Of a stretch of DNA of 8,254 nucleotides, positions 1-6,706 are shown piece after piece. Both the position numbers and the translations under genes were made by a program. The notes beneath the pieces were generated by a model. That model saw only the letters and a list, made by a program, of their open reading frames with translations. It made no database searches and was not told the origin of the DNA. The stretch is from Planctomycetota bacterium (GTDB lineage: Bacteria; Planctomycetota; Phycisphaerae; UBA1845): the NCBI GenBank assembly GCA_022563055.1, contig JADFOB010000041.1, positions 1-8,254 of the forward strand, given 5' to 3'. Positions within the stretch are counted from its first letter, which is position 1; the number at the start of each line of letters is the position of its first letter.

Positions 1-553
1 CGAACCGATCGATGCGGTGCGCGGCGATGTCCGCAACGTAGAGCGTCGAGCCGTGAACGGCGACCGCCACCGGGCGATACTCCTCCCGATCCGGCGGTCT
101 GAGGCGCCGCGTCGCCTTCCCCGTCGCATCGAAGGCAACGACCTCACCTCGCCCGGTGTCAGCGACGTAGAGTACCGAGGCATCGTCAATGGCCACGTCC
201 ACCGGTTTGACCAGCACGGTTTCGCCGGACAGTCCGAGCCGCTTCGCGCGTCCGGTCGACAGATCCCAGTCGTGCAGCGCGCCCGTGCCCGTGTCACAGA
301 TGTAGAGATGGCCCGATCGATAGGCGATGCCCGCCGGTGTGGCGACATAGGGGCTGACCGGTCCGCCACGAACAAACTCCACAAAGCCAGCGCGACGATT
401 GACCACGTCGTGCAAGCTGTTGAACGAGATCAAATGGACGACGCGGGGCGAGTTGGAATCGGTGGGGAAGTAGACAGCCTCTGCTCTTGGCGTGCGTCCG
501 GCACAACCGCACGCGAGTGTCATCAGTGCGACAAGCGTCAGTTTCACGACCAT
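1..553 (-). CDS. NHL-repeat beta-propeller lipoprotein, C-terminus beyond window
   Basis: This reading frame stays open from an ATG at 553 to the left edge, giving 184 visible residues. It starts MVVKLTLVALMTLACGCAGR, a short lipoprotein signal with candidate lipid-anchored cysteines at residues 15 and 17. After a linker come at least three NHL-type repeats, recognisable by P-x-GIA or PVDVA followed by LYV-AD-T (about residues 70-100, 114-143 and 158-184). NHL propellers are non-enzymatic binding scaffolds. The protein is paralogous to the NHL lipoprotein at 3489-4514: both have a PRV..HLI segment, then a GF..-VRG segment, then the propeller. It is the last visible gene of the cluster, 149 bp downstream of the tetraheme cytochrome. 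No Shine-Dalgarno precedes the ATG, because a REP-like palindrome abuts it. An in-frame GTG at 586 would add residues NSRRLKPAAR from the palindrome and is an alternative start. The family call is firm; its role in electron transfer is inferred from neighbours. Confidence 0.85.
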   Translation of the reverse strand, partial: MVVKLTLVALMTLACGCAGRTPRAEAVYFPTDSNSPRVVHLISFNSLHDVVNRRAGFVEFVRGGPVSPYVATPAGIAYRSGHLYICDTGTGALHDWDLSTGRAKRLGLSGETVLVKPVDVAIDDASVLYVADTGRGEVVAFDATGKATRRLRPPDREEYRPVAVAVHGSTLYVADIAAHRIDRF

Positions 554-579
554 CCGAGCCGCAGGCTTTAGCCTGCGCG
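554..579 (-). repeat. REP-like palindromic element, copy 1
   Basis: This is a 26-bp element with a hairpin core at 560-577: 7-bp arms CGCAGGC and GCCTGCG around TTTA. It matches copies 2 and 3 at 24 of 26 positions. The two differences fall on opposite arms and compensate (A-T here, G-C in the others), so pairing is preserved. It abuts the ATG of the NHL lipoprotein gene at 553 and occupies the place where a ribosome binding site would be expected. Confidence 0.85.
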
Positions 580-618
580 AATTCACGAAAGTCGTTGACG
601 TCACGGCGATCCCGGCAT

Positions 619-644
619 CGCGCGGGCTAAAGCCCGCGGCTCGG
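619..644 (+). repeat. REP-like palindromic element, copy 2 (inverted to copy 1)
   Basis: The hairpin core at 621-638 reads CGCGGGCTAAAGCCCGCG, and the flanking GCTCGG completes the 26-bp element. It lies in opposite orientation to copy 1, 39 bp away. The two together span 554-644 and form a REP doublet (BIME or REPIN-like) between the tetraheme cytochrome gene and the NHL lipoprotein gene. Mobilisation by a RAYT-type Y1 transposase is the usual model for such doublets, but none is seen in this window. Confidence 0.85.
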
Positions 645-702
645 GCGTTCCGTACATTCTCACACATCGATACAGGAGAACTCATTCCAGTCAAACGCAT
701 GT

Positions 703-1308
703 TCACTTCTTATGGCACGTCAGACACAAGGCGCTGCGCGCGTTGCTGGTGACGAGCATGAATTTCTCGCTCGCTTGGTTATGCGGATCGTGGCACGAGA
801 CGCATTCGACCTTCCCATCGGGAAGCCTCACCGTACCCGAAGCGATGACCGACATCATTGGACGAAAACCCTTGTCAAACTGTGGGAAGTCCACGCCGAC
901 CGGATGGTCGCTGCGACCGTGGCCCACGCTGAACAAACTCGGACTCTGCTTGTGGCGGAACCGATCCCGTTTCAGGCCGGCCATCACTTCCGATGCGATC
1001 GTGCCGTCGTGGCAACGAAGGCAAAGGAGCGTTCCCTGCCCAGGCATGGCCCCGTCCCCGATCGACGTACCGAAAGTTTTGCTCAGGTCCGCGTCGGGAT
1101 TCCAGAGTGGCGCTGCCTTGGGTAGTTCGGTATGATGCGGCGTATGGCACACGCCGCACATGTCTCCATCGGCCCAGTCCCGGTGGCTGAAATCGTGCTT
1201 TGACCCTTCGACACCGCCCCAGGCCAACCCGCCGGCGACGGTCAATGCGAACGCGATCGAACCGCCGATGAACCTCGACACACCGACGCTCCCTACGTTC
1301 TTCATCAT
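703..1308 (-). CDS. Tetraheme c-type cytochrome, periplasmic or extracellular
   Basis: A 201-residue secreted cytochrome. The N-terminal signal peptide has its hydrophobic core around residues 14-29 (GGSIAFALTVAGGLAW). Four CXXCH haem sites follow: CGVCH at 51, CLRCH at 96, CVSCH at 169 and CLTCH at 195. Likely distal ligands include His in SKHDF, TPHH, DHPVG and DPHN. It ends in CHKK with no extra domain. The whole mature protein aligns with the first four-haem module of the dodecaheme protein next door (SKHD, CHxPH, PLWN, CLxCHDG, DHPxG, CHDPHN, SALCxTCH). This layout resembles widespread tetraheme proteins of the doubled-CXXCH type, possibly including filament-forming OmcE-like cytochromes; that link is from memory and unproven. 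Two adjacent ATG codons occur at 1308 and 1305. The AAGGAG at 1313-1318 lies 4 nt from the first and 7 nt from the second, which favours 1305 (200 residues). Confidence 0.93.
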   Translation of the reverse strand: MMKNVGSVGVSRFIGGSIAFALTVAGGLAWGGVEGSKHDFSHRDWADGDMCGVCHTPHHTELPKAAPLWNPDADLSKTFGTSIGDGAMPGQGTLLCLRCHDGTIASEVMAGLKRDRFRHKQSPSLFSVGHGRSDHPVGVDFPQFDKGFRPMMSVIASGTVRLPDGKVECVSCHDPHNQASEKFMLVTSNARSALCLTCHKK

Positions 1309-1312
1309 CTTG

Positions 1313-1318
1313 CTCCTT
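1313..1318 (-). promoter_or_regulatory. Ribosome binding site of the tetraheme cytochrome gene
   Basis: On the minus strand this reads AAGGAG, a near-ideal Shine-Dalgarno. It is the clearest one I found among the candidate starts in the window. Its spacing (4 nt to the ATG ending at 1308, 7 nt to the one ending at 1305) points to the second ATG as the real start. Confidence 0.75.
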
Positions 1319-1378
1319 GTCTAAGCGCCCGTTGAAACACTCGACGTTTCTTCCCCGGCCCGTGGTCTTCGGCGCTCT

Positions 1379-1402
1379 GCGGCCGCCACGGGGGGCGGCC
1401 GC
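1379..1402 (-). repeat. Strong hairpin directly after the dodecaheme cytochrome stop
   Basis: Perfect 9-bp arms GCGGCCGCC (1379-1387) and GGCGGCCGC (1394-1402) enclose a 6-nt loop. On the minus strand the hairpin starts at the last base of the TAG stop of the dodecaheme gene and precedes the tetraheme gene by about 70 nt. There is no following T-run, so it is not a standard intrinsic terminator. It could be an intercistronic processing or stability element that sets the relative amounts of the two cytochromes. Confidence 0.6.
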
Positions 1403-3264
1403 TACTTCTTCAACGGGCTGCCAAGCACGCTACGGACGCGCGAGCTTGCGCCGGCACGGTTGCTGGAGTAGGAGAAGCTCACGTGTGTCAGCCCATGGCA
1501 CGTGAGCGTACAGTTCCCCGAGAGCCGGCCCGTGTCCTGGTACTCCACCCTGCGCCCGTTGGGCGAATCCGCGGGCGCGACAATCGATAGATCGAAGTTA
1601 ATCAGGTTGCCGTGGTTCACAGCCGTCCCCTGACCTCGATAGATTCCGTGCGCGTCGTGGCAGATGCTGCACGGCGCCCGGATGTCCACGACGTGCAGGC
1701 GATGCCTCGAGAAGCTCTCATCACCCAGAATGCTGTTGCGATCATGGCAACCATAGCACAGCGCATAGGCCTGCGCGCTTTCGGGTGTGAAATCGTCCGT
1801 GTCGAACTTCCGGACGAGCAACGGTTCGTAGATCGAGCCATGCGGTCCGTTGGCACCGGTGCCACCGGCGAAGCGGGCGTTGTCGCTGTTGTGGCAGTCC
1901 GTGCAGGTGATGACGCTTCCGACGCGGAGCGGTGGAATCAGGCTCACGACGTCGGAATTGCGTCGCGGACCCGCCACCGGATGAAACGACGGATTCGACG
2001 TCTGAAACTCCAGACGCGTGTTCGTCTGGCTGATCTGCCGTCTGGTCTGGCGCCCGCGACGTGTGCTATCGCCGTGGCACTTTAAGCATATTTCATAGAG
2101 GAACCGCGAGTCGTCCGTCTGGCGACCGGAGATGGTGACGCCCGTGACGTGTAGGTTCGGTCCCTTCACCGTCTGGCCCAATGTTCCACGCACCGCGCCA
2201 ACCGGGTTCGGGGCAGCCGCGTGGGGATTGTGACAGTCCACACACTCGACGTGGCGCCGCATCGTAAAGGGAATCTCGGCTGGATCGTGGACCCCTTCAC
2301 GGAACGGAACGTAGTGCCCCGATCGCTTACGAATGTCCGCGGCGATGTTGAACGTCGAGATGGAACCGTTGTGACAATTCAGACAGACGTCTTCGTCGCG
2401 GCGGGCTCGGAGCAAACGCTCGTGGCGCGGGGCAGAATGGATCTTGTGGCAGTTGAGGCACCCGTTATCCGTGACGGTGGCGTACTTGAGCCGCTCCGTC
2501 GGATCGACCGTCCTGCCGGTCGTACGCTTGTGGCTGGTCGCATGGGAAGCGTGCCACCACCCGTTCATGTCGTGACAGGTGACGCAGATGGCGGACCGTT
2601 CATCCGTGATGCGCAGGAAGCTCCCCAACTCGTTGTTGTGCGGATCGTGACAGGTCGTGCAATGAACCTCGCCGTGCGCTCCCAGAGGCAAATCCCGGCT
2701 GATGACCTCGGGCGGACGGATCTGATGGTCCGCGTTGGACAGAGCCCGGTCATAGCGGAACCCGATGGGATGATCGTCGGAAAGGTCGCTCGTCAGATCC
2801 GCCCTTCCCGGCGGGATGGTCCTGGCGGTTACCACAATCGGATGCGACGCCGGTTGGGAGAGCACGTTGCCCAGTGCCATCGACCCGTCATGACAACTCA
2901 AACACATCTTGGAGGGTCCGCTCGGCTGATCGATCCGAGCGTCGATCGTCGAACTCTCGTAAATGCGGTAGTGCGTGCGCGGATTCTCGCGATTCCACAG
3001 CGGCGTCTGCGGCGCGGCGTTGTGCGGCGCGTGGCAGAAAATGCAGATGCGAGACTCGTCGACCGCGCGAATCGGACCCGGTCCGCGTGAGGAGAGATCG
3101 TGCTTGGAATTAACCACCGAGTCGTCACCCCGGACGGTCGCAGCCACAGCGCCAATCCACAGACAGGCGCCAAGTGCGCCGAGCACAAACGACCATGAAC
3201 CCGAGCCGCGGGCTTTAGCCCGCGCGAAGATCCGAGACTTCTTCGACCCCAAGGCGGTCTTCAT
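1402..3264 (-). CDS. Dodecaheme c-type cytochrome (doubled-CXXCH family)
   Basis: From the ATG at 3264 the product has 620 residues. A long basic n-region precedes a hydrophobic signal core (FVLGALGACLWIGAVAA, about residues 26-42). Eleven CXXCH sites follow at about 74, 121, 202, 227, 269, 294, 341, 393, 454, 503 and 532, plus one CX3CH (CTLTCH) at 585, giving twelve probable haems. Many sites are CHDPH, CHNPH or CHxxH, typical of doubled-CXXCH proteins. Residues about 53-230 repeat the architecture of the tetraheme protein encoded just downstream; the remaining eight haems form an extension. It probably acts as a long periplasmic or outer-surface electron wire. The frame is open upstream to 3552, but that part reads through dispersed repeats, so I place the start at 3264; ATG 3300 is possible. 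Neither has a good ribosome binding site. Oddly, a REP-like palindrome lies inside the signal-peptide coding region. Confidence 0.92.
   Translation of the reverse strand: MKTALGSKKSRIFARAKARGSGSWSFVLGALGACLWIGAVAATVRGDDSVVNSKHDLSSRGPGPIRAVDESRICIFCHAPHNAAPQTPLWNRENPRTHYRIYESSTIDARIDQPSGPSKMCLSCHDGSMALGNVLSQPASHPIVVTARTIPPGRADLTSDLSDDHPIGFRYDRALSNADHQIRPPEVISRDLPLGAHGEVHCTTCHDPHNNELGSFLRITDERSAICVTCHDMNGWWHASHATSHKRTTGRTVDPTERLKYATVTDNGCLNCHKIHSAPRHERLLRARRDEDVCLNCHNGSISTFNIAADIRKRSGHYVPFREGVHDPAEIPFTMRRHVECVDCHNPHAAAPNPVGAVRGTLGQTVKGPNLHVTGVTISGRQTDDSRFLYEICLKCHGDSTRRGRQTRRQISQTNTRLEFQTSNPSFHPVAGPRRNSDVVSLIPPLRVGSVITCTDCHNSDNARFAGGTGANGPHGSIYEPLLVRKFDTDDFTPESAQAYALCYGCHDRNSILGDESFSRHRLHVVDIRAPCSICHDAHGIYRGQGTAVNHGNLINFDLSIVAPADSPNGRRVEYQDTGRLSGNCTLTCHGLTHVSFSYSSNRAGASSRVRSVLGSPLKK
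3201..3226 (-). repeat. REP-like palindromic element, copy 3, inside a coding sequence
   Basis: The hairpin core at 3207-3224 reads CGCGGGCTTTAGCCCGCG. All 26 bp are identical to copy 2 in reverse complement. It lies within the dodecaheme cytochrome reading frame and encodes about residues FARAKARGSG of the signal-peptide n-region, supplying basic residues just before the hydrophobic core. Past its inner end, the minus-strand sequence ATGGTCGT recurs near copy 1 as well (4 nt away here, 0 nt there), which may be coincidence. Confidence 0.85.
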
Positions 3265-3488
3265 GCCGGACGGTTCAACCCGCTTTGGCCATGTTCTCAT
3301 GGGGGTGCGTGACACTTCCGGCGGCCCGCCGGTCGGGACATCGGAACGGGCGCCAACATGGATGCGCCACGCAATCAGAGCCCCGAGCGTCAGCGAGCGG
3401 GTTGTCTGGTGCGACGCTACGATCGGTGATACCCCGCGCTTACGCTTGGGGCTCTGATCAGTGCCGCCTAGACTGTCACGGACCCTTC
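3265..3488. other. Intergenic region between NHL lipoprotein and dodecaheme cytochrome genes
   Basis: These 224 bp separate the NHL stop from the preferred cytochrome start. The minus-strand frame is open throughout (it continues to 3552) but looks non-coding: it contains the long inverted repeat at 3374-3458, and its peptide has no domain character. I see no convincing Shine-Dalgarno or promoter. An in-frame ATG at 3298-3300 is the main alternative start for the cytochrome. Confidence 0.6.
3374..3458. repeat. Imperfect inverted repeat, dispersed-element type
   Basis: The left arm 3374-3402 and right arm 3431-3458 are near-perfect reverse complements. The outer 11 bases (ATCAGAGCCCC) match exactly, and about 24 of 28 match overall, around a 28-bp spacer. 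In the cytochrome frame the right arm translates to SPKRKRG and the left arm to RSLTLGAL. I recall both peptides as recurrent artefacts of dispersed repeats in planctomycete genomes. The two-arm layout is again REPIN-like but unrelated in sequence to the 26-bp element. Confidence 0.75.
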
Positions 3489-4514
3489 TCATGACGCCAC
3501 CTTGATCGGCGTAAAGATTTGCAGGCGGTGGTTTCCGGAATCCGCCACCCAAATACGGTTACTCCCGTCGATCGTCAGTCCGGCGGGCAGCCAGAACTGC
3601 CCGAGGTCACGACCCTCCTCACCGAACGCCATCAGGAGTTGCCCCTTCGCGTTGAACATCTGGATATTCTCAAAGTGCGCGTCGACCACATAAATATTCC
3701 CGCTCCGATCAAAGGCCACGCCTTTGGGCAGCGCGAGATCACCCGCGCCGTCTCCCTTTCGGCCAATCGTGCGAAGGCACCGGCCGTCAAGATCGAGCAA
3801 CTGCACGCGGAAATTCCCACTGTCGGCGACCAGCAGCTTATCACCCGCGCAACTGATGTGCGTCGGGTAGTTGAACGAACCCGGTTGAACACCCGGCTCG
3901 CCGATGGTCCGTACGATCGCGCCATCGAGCGAGAAAACGACGACGCGATGCGCATCGCCATCCACCACGTAAAGCTGATTACGCTGCGAAACGTACGCAA
4001 TGCCGACCGGTCGCCGGAGTTCCTCCATGCCGAACCGCTGATGGAACCGCCCGGAGGCGTCCAGCTCGATAACCTCTCCACGTTTGGCATCCGTCACGAA
4101 GAGGCGATCACCAGCCCAAGCGACGCCGATTGGAACGGCGAACCGCTCGGAGCCCCAACCCGATACGCGTAGGTGCGTTCGTCGCGCCAGATCGATCACG
4201 TGAACGGCGCCGCTTCCGGCGTCCGCCACCGCCAGGATGTCCGGCTCGCGCACAGCCACCGCGTGCGGACGGGAGAACCGAATCGGTGGTCGGGCACCGC
4301 GAACGGCCGCCAGAAACCCTTCCCGCCCCGACCGCGCTGCCTTGAGATCACCGCTCCCAAAGATCGCACCAATCAATCTGATGTGGGGCTCGTCGGGCGG
4401 TGGCGGCCAGACGCGCGGGCGATCCAGCGGCGCAAACAGAACGCCCTGTGGCCGAGCGCAGCCGATGGGAACCATGCCGGCCATCAGCGTCGCCGTCAGT
4501 GCAATCCATCGCAT
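3489..4514 (-). CDS. Six-repeat NHL beta-propeller lipoprotein
   Basis: From the ATG at 4514 the product has 341 residues. It begins MRWIALTATLMAGMVPIGC, a lipoprotein signal with the acylated cysteine at residue 19, followed by a proline-rich linker. Six NHL repeats run from about residue 80 to 335, enough for one complete six-bladed propeller; typical repeat ends are LYVVDGDAHRVVVF, LLVADSGNFRVQLL and IWVADSGNHRLQIF. Such propellers bind proteins or ligands and are not usually catalytic. The ATG lies 4 nt after the barrel stop (TAG-ACCG-ATG), which suggests translational coupling. Longer starts exist at TTG 4544 and ATG 4538, overlapping the barrel gene, with a modest GAGAG upstream of 4538. 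It is paralogous to the NHL lipoprotein at 1-553. Its place between a porin-like barrel and multiheme cytochromes suggests a scaffold or docking role at the outer membrane; this is inference. Confidence 0.9.
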   Translation of the reverse strand: MRWIALTATLMAGMVPIGCARPQGVLFAPLDRPRVWPPPPDEPHIRLIGAIFGSGDLKAARSGREGFLAAVRGARPPIRFSRPHAVAVREPDILAVADAGSGAVHVIDLARRTHLRVSGWGSERFAVPIGVAWAGDRLFVTDAKRGEVIELDASGRFHQRFGMEELRRPVGIAYVSQRNQLYVVDGDAHRVVVFSLDGAIVRTIGEPGVQPGSFNYPTHISCAGDKLLVADSGNFRVQLLDLDGRCLRTIGRKGDGAGDLALPKGVAFDRSGNIYVVDAHFENIQMFNAKGQLLMAFGEEGRDLGQFWLPAGLTIDGSNRIWVADSGNHRLQIFTPIKVAS

Positions 4515-4518
4515 CGGT

Positions 4519-6594
4519 CTATGGACGGACAAGAACATTCCCAAACTCTCGCCTCACCCTGAAATACACGCCGAAGTCCTCATCATCGGAGTGCGGCAGA
4601 TCAAGCCGATCATACTCGAACGTCAGCTCAGCCATAAGATCGCCCACTTCAACTTGAAAACCAACGGTGACGTCCCAACCCTGCGTCGTGCCGTCGATCG
4701 AGTCCTCCTCATGTCGATACCCGATCCGCTGGACCGTCGACAGCGATTCGCTCCATCGCCAGCGATGGTCGAGTTCGACGTCCAAAAGGGTGACGCTTCG
4801 GTCATCGGTGTCGCCGTCGAACTGTAGGCGTGAGAACCTGGCTGACACATCCATCGTGTGATCCGCTACCTGAATAAAGTGGACCAGTCCGTTCAGATGA
4901 AACGCATCGTAGGGCTCGATCGTATCGTCAAAGATCTCGTACTCCGCACCGAGCGTATAACGCTTCTTCTCGTAGGTAACTCCGATGCGGTGGTGATCGG
5001 TGAGGTCTGCCCGGCGGGCGAACCCCAAGGTGGAGTCATCCTCCTGATTTCGGTAGGACCAGCGGTAGTAGGGCGTGAACCCGTTGGAGAACCGCTGCTC
5101 GATGCTGAAGTCGACTCGGACGGTGTCGAGCTGACCATCGGCGGGTGTCGCGTACTGGTAGTCCACCAGGATCGTGTCGCCGTCGGCGATTCGCCCGTTC
5201 CTGATGCGCGAGATCCTCATGGCATTGCCCTGGCGATACACGATGTAGTCAACCCCGGATCGATAGACGCGGCGGTTGCTCGTGTCGGTGACCACGATAG
5301 CAGCCGGCGCGACGTTCCGGTTGCGAAGCGTGATCGCGACCGGATCGCGGAAGGTGTGCGACTCGTCGAGGATCACCCGCAAGCCGTTGTCGCCGCGCAC
5401 CTGTTCGGTGTCGTAGGCCAGGGCCAAATTCGCGTAGAAGTGGCCAAAGCGGTTCTTCCGGTTGTACTGCCAGTCGACCGACGCGCCCCACTGCGTGGTG
5501 TTAATGTCGTCCTCGATGTCCTCGAAGAGGCCGAACACGTCGACCGTGGTGGTTAGGTTGCTGTAGACCTGATGGATAAACTGGAAGTCCACCCGCTGCG
5601 TTTCGATGTCCAGACCCGCATATCGCTCCCGATTGAACTGGTATTTGTACGACGTCTGGAACGAGTCGCTGTGCCTCAGCGTAAGCTGGGGTCCGATCTC
5701 GAACAGATCGCGAGCGAAATCGCCGCTCTCCTCCTGCCAGTGCACGAGCGTGCGTAAGGTGTGTTGATACTCGTCACCAAACTCCAGCTCGTGCTCCGCG
5801 ATCATCAGGTCGCGCGTGGTATCAAACCGCAAACGCCGCCCCTGAAACTCCTGCTGCGTTTCCGTATGATCGTAGGAGAACTTGAGCCGATGATGATCAC
5901 CAATAAGCCAGCTCACGCCGTAGTGGAATGTCTGTTCGTCGAACTCCTCGTCGTCTCGCTTGTCACGGTTGCCCCACCGATCCGTTTCGAGGAAGTCGTA
6001 GCTCAGCTCCATCGGGAACTTCTCGTGCGCGAAGGTCCAGCTCGTACCGAAACCCGTCCGCCGCTCGTCGAGCGTCGGCTGAAAACGGCGGCTGATTCGG
6101 TCGTCCAGGCGCAGGCCATAGACCGACCCGGAGATGATTTTCCCCTGAAAGAAGTTCACGCGAAGGTCGTATTGAAGCAGGATCCCGCTGTCGCTGTCCT
6201 TCCTGCTCACAAGGAACCGATCGCCGTCTTCGCGGAAGTGGTCCTGGGTCAGAGCGAAGCTAAAATCGCCGTTAAAGGTGATGAATCCCGGATCGAGCAG
6301 AGTCCCCGCCAGCTTCAATCCGATGCGCTCCTCGAAACCCCACTCACGATTCGTCTGTGAGCTGTCGGGGTCGGAGCGGCGACGACCCTTTGTGTCCACG
6401 CGGTTGTAGTGGTAGTCGCCCTTGAGTTCGAGGTAGGCGTCAAGCTGGTGCAGGCTTAGGTAGGGACGCCGCGTTTGTGACTCGTCTCGATCTTCGTCGG
6501 CGCGAGCCTGTTGACCGCTCGCTCCAGCAGCGCACAGGATGCCGAAGAGGGCCGCGGAGATACTCAAGCTCAGGCGAGATGCCGCGCCACGCAT
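4519..6594 (-). CDS. Outer-membrane beta-barrel protein, porin-cytochrome type candidate
   Basis: From the ATG at 6594 the product has 691 residues. A signal peptide (RLSLSISAALFGILCAAGASG) is followed by an acidic stretch and then a long series of amphipathic strands with alternating aromatic residues (for example FITFNGDFSFAL, HRLKFSYDHT, FQTSYKYQF, FGVYFRVRREF). This is the pattern of a large monomeric barrel. Residues about 406-483 differ: they hold a compact segment with VYRSGVDYIVY and RIADGDTILVDYQY that looks like an inserted globular domain splitting the barrel into two parts. The last strand ends REF, followed by a short GNVLVRP tail. I recognise no named family. As first gene of a cluster with two multiheme cytochromes it could be the barrel that lets a cytochrome cross the outer membrane, as MtrB, PioB and OmbB do; the match is by context and size, not sequence. 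The ATG at 6594 follows CAGGG and is preferred over GTG 6621. Confidence 0.88.
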   Translation of the reverse strand: MRGAASRLSLSISAALFGILCAAGASGQQARADEDRDESQTRRPYLSLHQLDAYLELKGDYHYNRVDTKGRRRSDPDSSQTNREWGFEERIGLKLAGTLLDPGFITFNGDFSFALTQDHFREDGDRFLVSRKDSDSGILLQYDLRVNFFQGKIISGSVYGLRLDDRISRRFQPTLDERRTGFGTSWTFAHEKFPMELSYDFLETDRWGNRDKRDDEEFDEQTFHYGVSWLIGDHHRLKFSYDHTETQQEFQGRRLRFDTTRDLMIAEHELEFGDEYQHTLRTLVHWQEESGDFARDLFEIGPQLTLRHSDSFQTSYKYQFNRERYAGLDIETQRVDFQFIHQVYSNLTTTVDVFGLFEDIEDDINTTQWGASVDWQYNRKNRFGHFYANLALAYDTEQVRGDNGLRVILDESHTFRDPVAITLRNRNVAPAAIVVTDTSNRRVYRSGVDYIVYRQGNAMRISRIRNGRIADGDTILVDYQYATPADGQLDTVRVDFSIEQRFSNGFTPYYRWSYRNQEDDSTLGFARRADLTDHHRIGVTYEKKRYTLGAEYEIFDDTIEPYDAFHLNGLVHFIQVADHTMDVSARFSRLQFDGDTDDRSVTLLDVELDHRWRWSESLSTVQRIGYRHEEDSIDGTTQGWDVTVGFQVEVGDLMAELTFEYDRLDLPHSDDEDFGVYFRVRREFGNVLVRP

Positions 6595-6706
6595 CGCACA
6601 CCCTGGCAGGATGACTTCCACTCAACCGCCGTGTCGCACCCGCAGCCTCAGGGCAAACGCATAACACGCCCGCGACCCAACCGGCGATCACAAAGATGGC
6701 CGCCTG

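Noticed and set aside
17..571. Plus-strand open frame opposite the left NHL gene
   Set aside because: It is antisense to a frame with a lipoprotein signal and clear NHL repeats, and has no recognisable motifs of its own.
2221..3090. 289-codon plus-strand open frame
   Set aside because: It is the complement of the dodecaheme cytochrome and arises from high GC and cytochrome codon bias; no domain or ribosome binding site is seen.
554..3458. CRISPR or direct-repeat array
   Set aside because: The repeats are few, irregularly spaced, in both orientations and self-palindromic, and there are no regular spacers or cas genes.
3265..3552. N-terminal extension of the dodecaheme cytochrome to 3552
   Set aside because: It would overlap the end of the NHL gene, place about 96 residues before the signal peptide and read through an inverted repeat.
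5761..6360. Plus-strand open frame of about 200 codons opposite the barrel gene
   Set aside because: It is antisense to convincing beta-strand coding sequence, and its product looks like a frame shadow.
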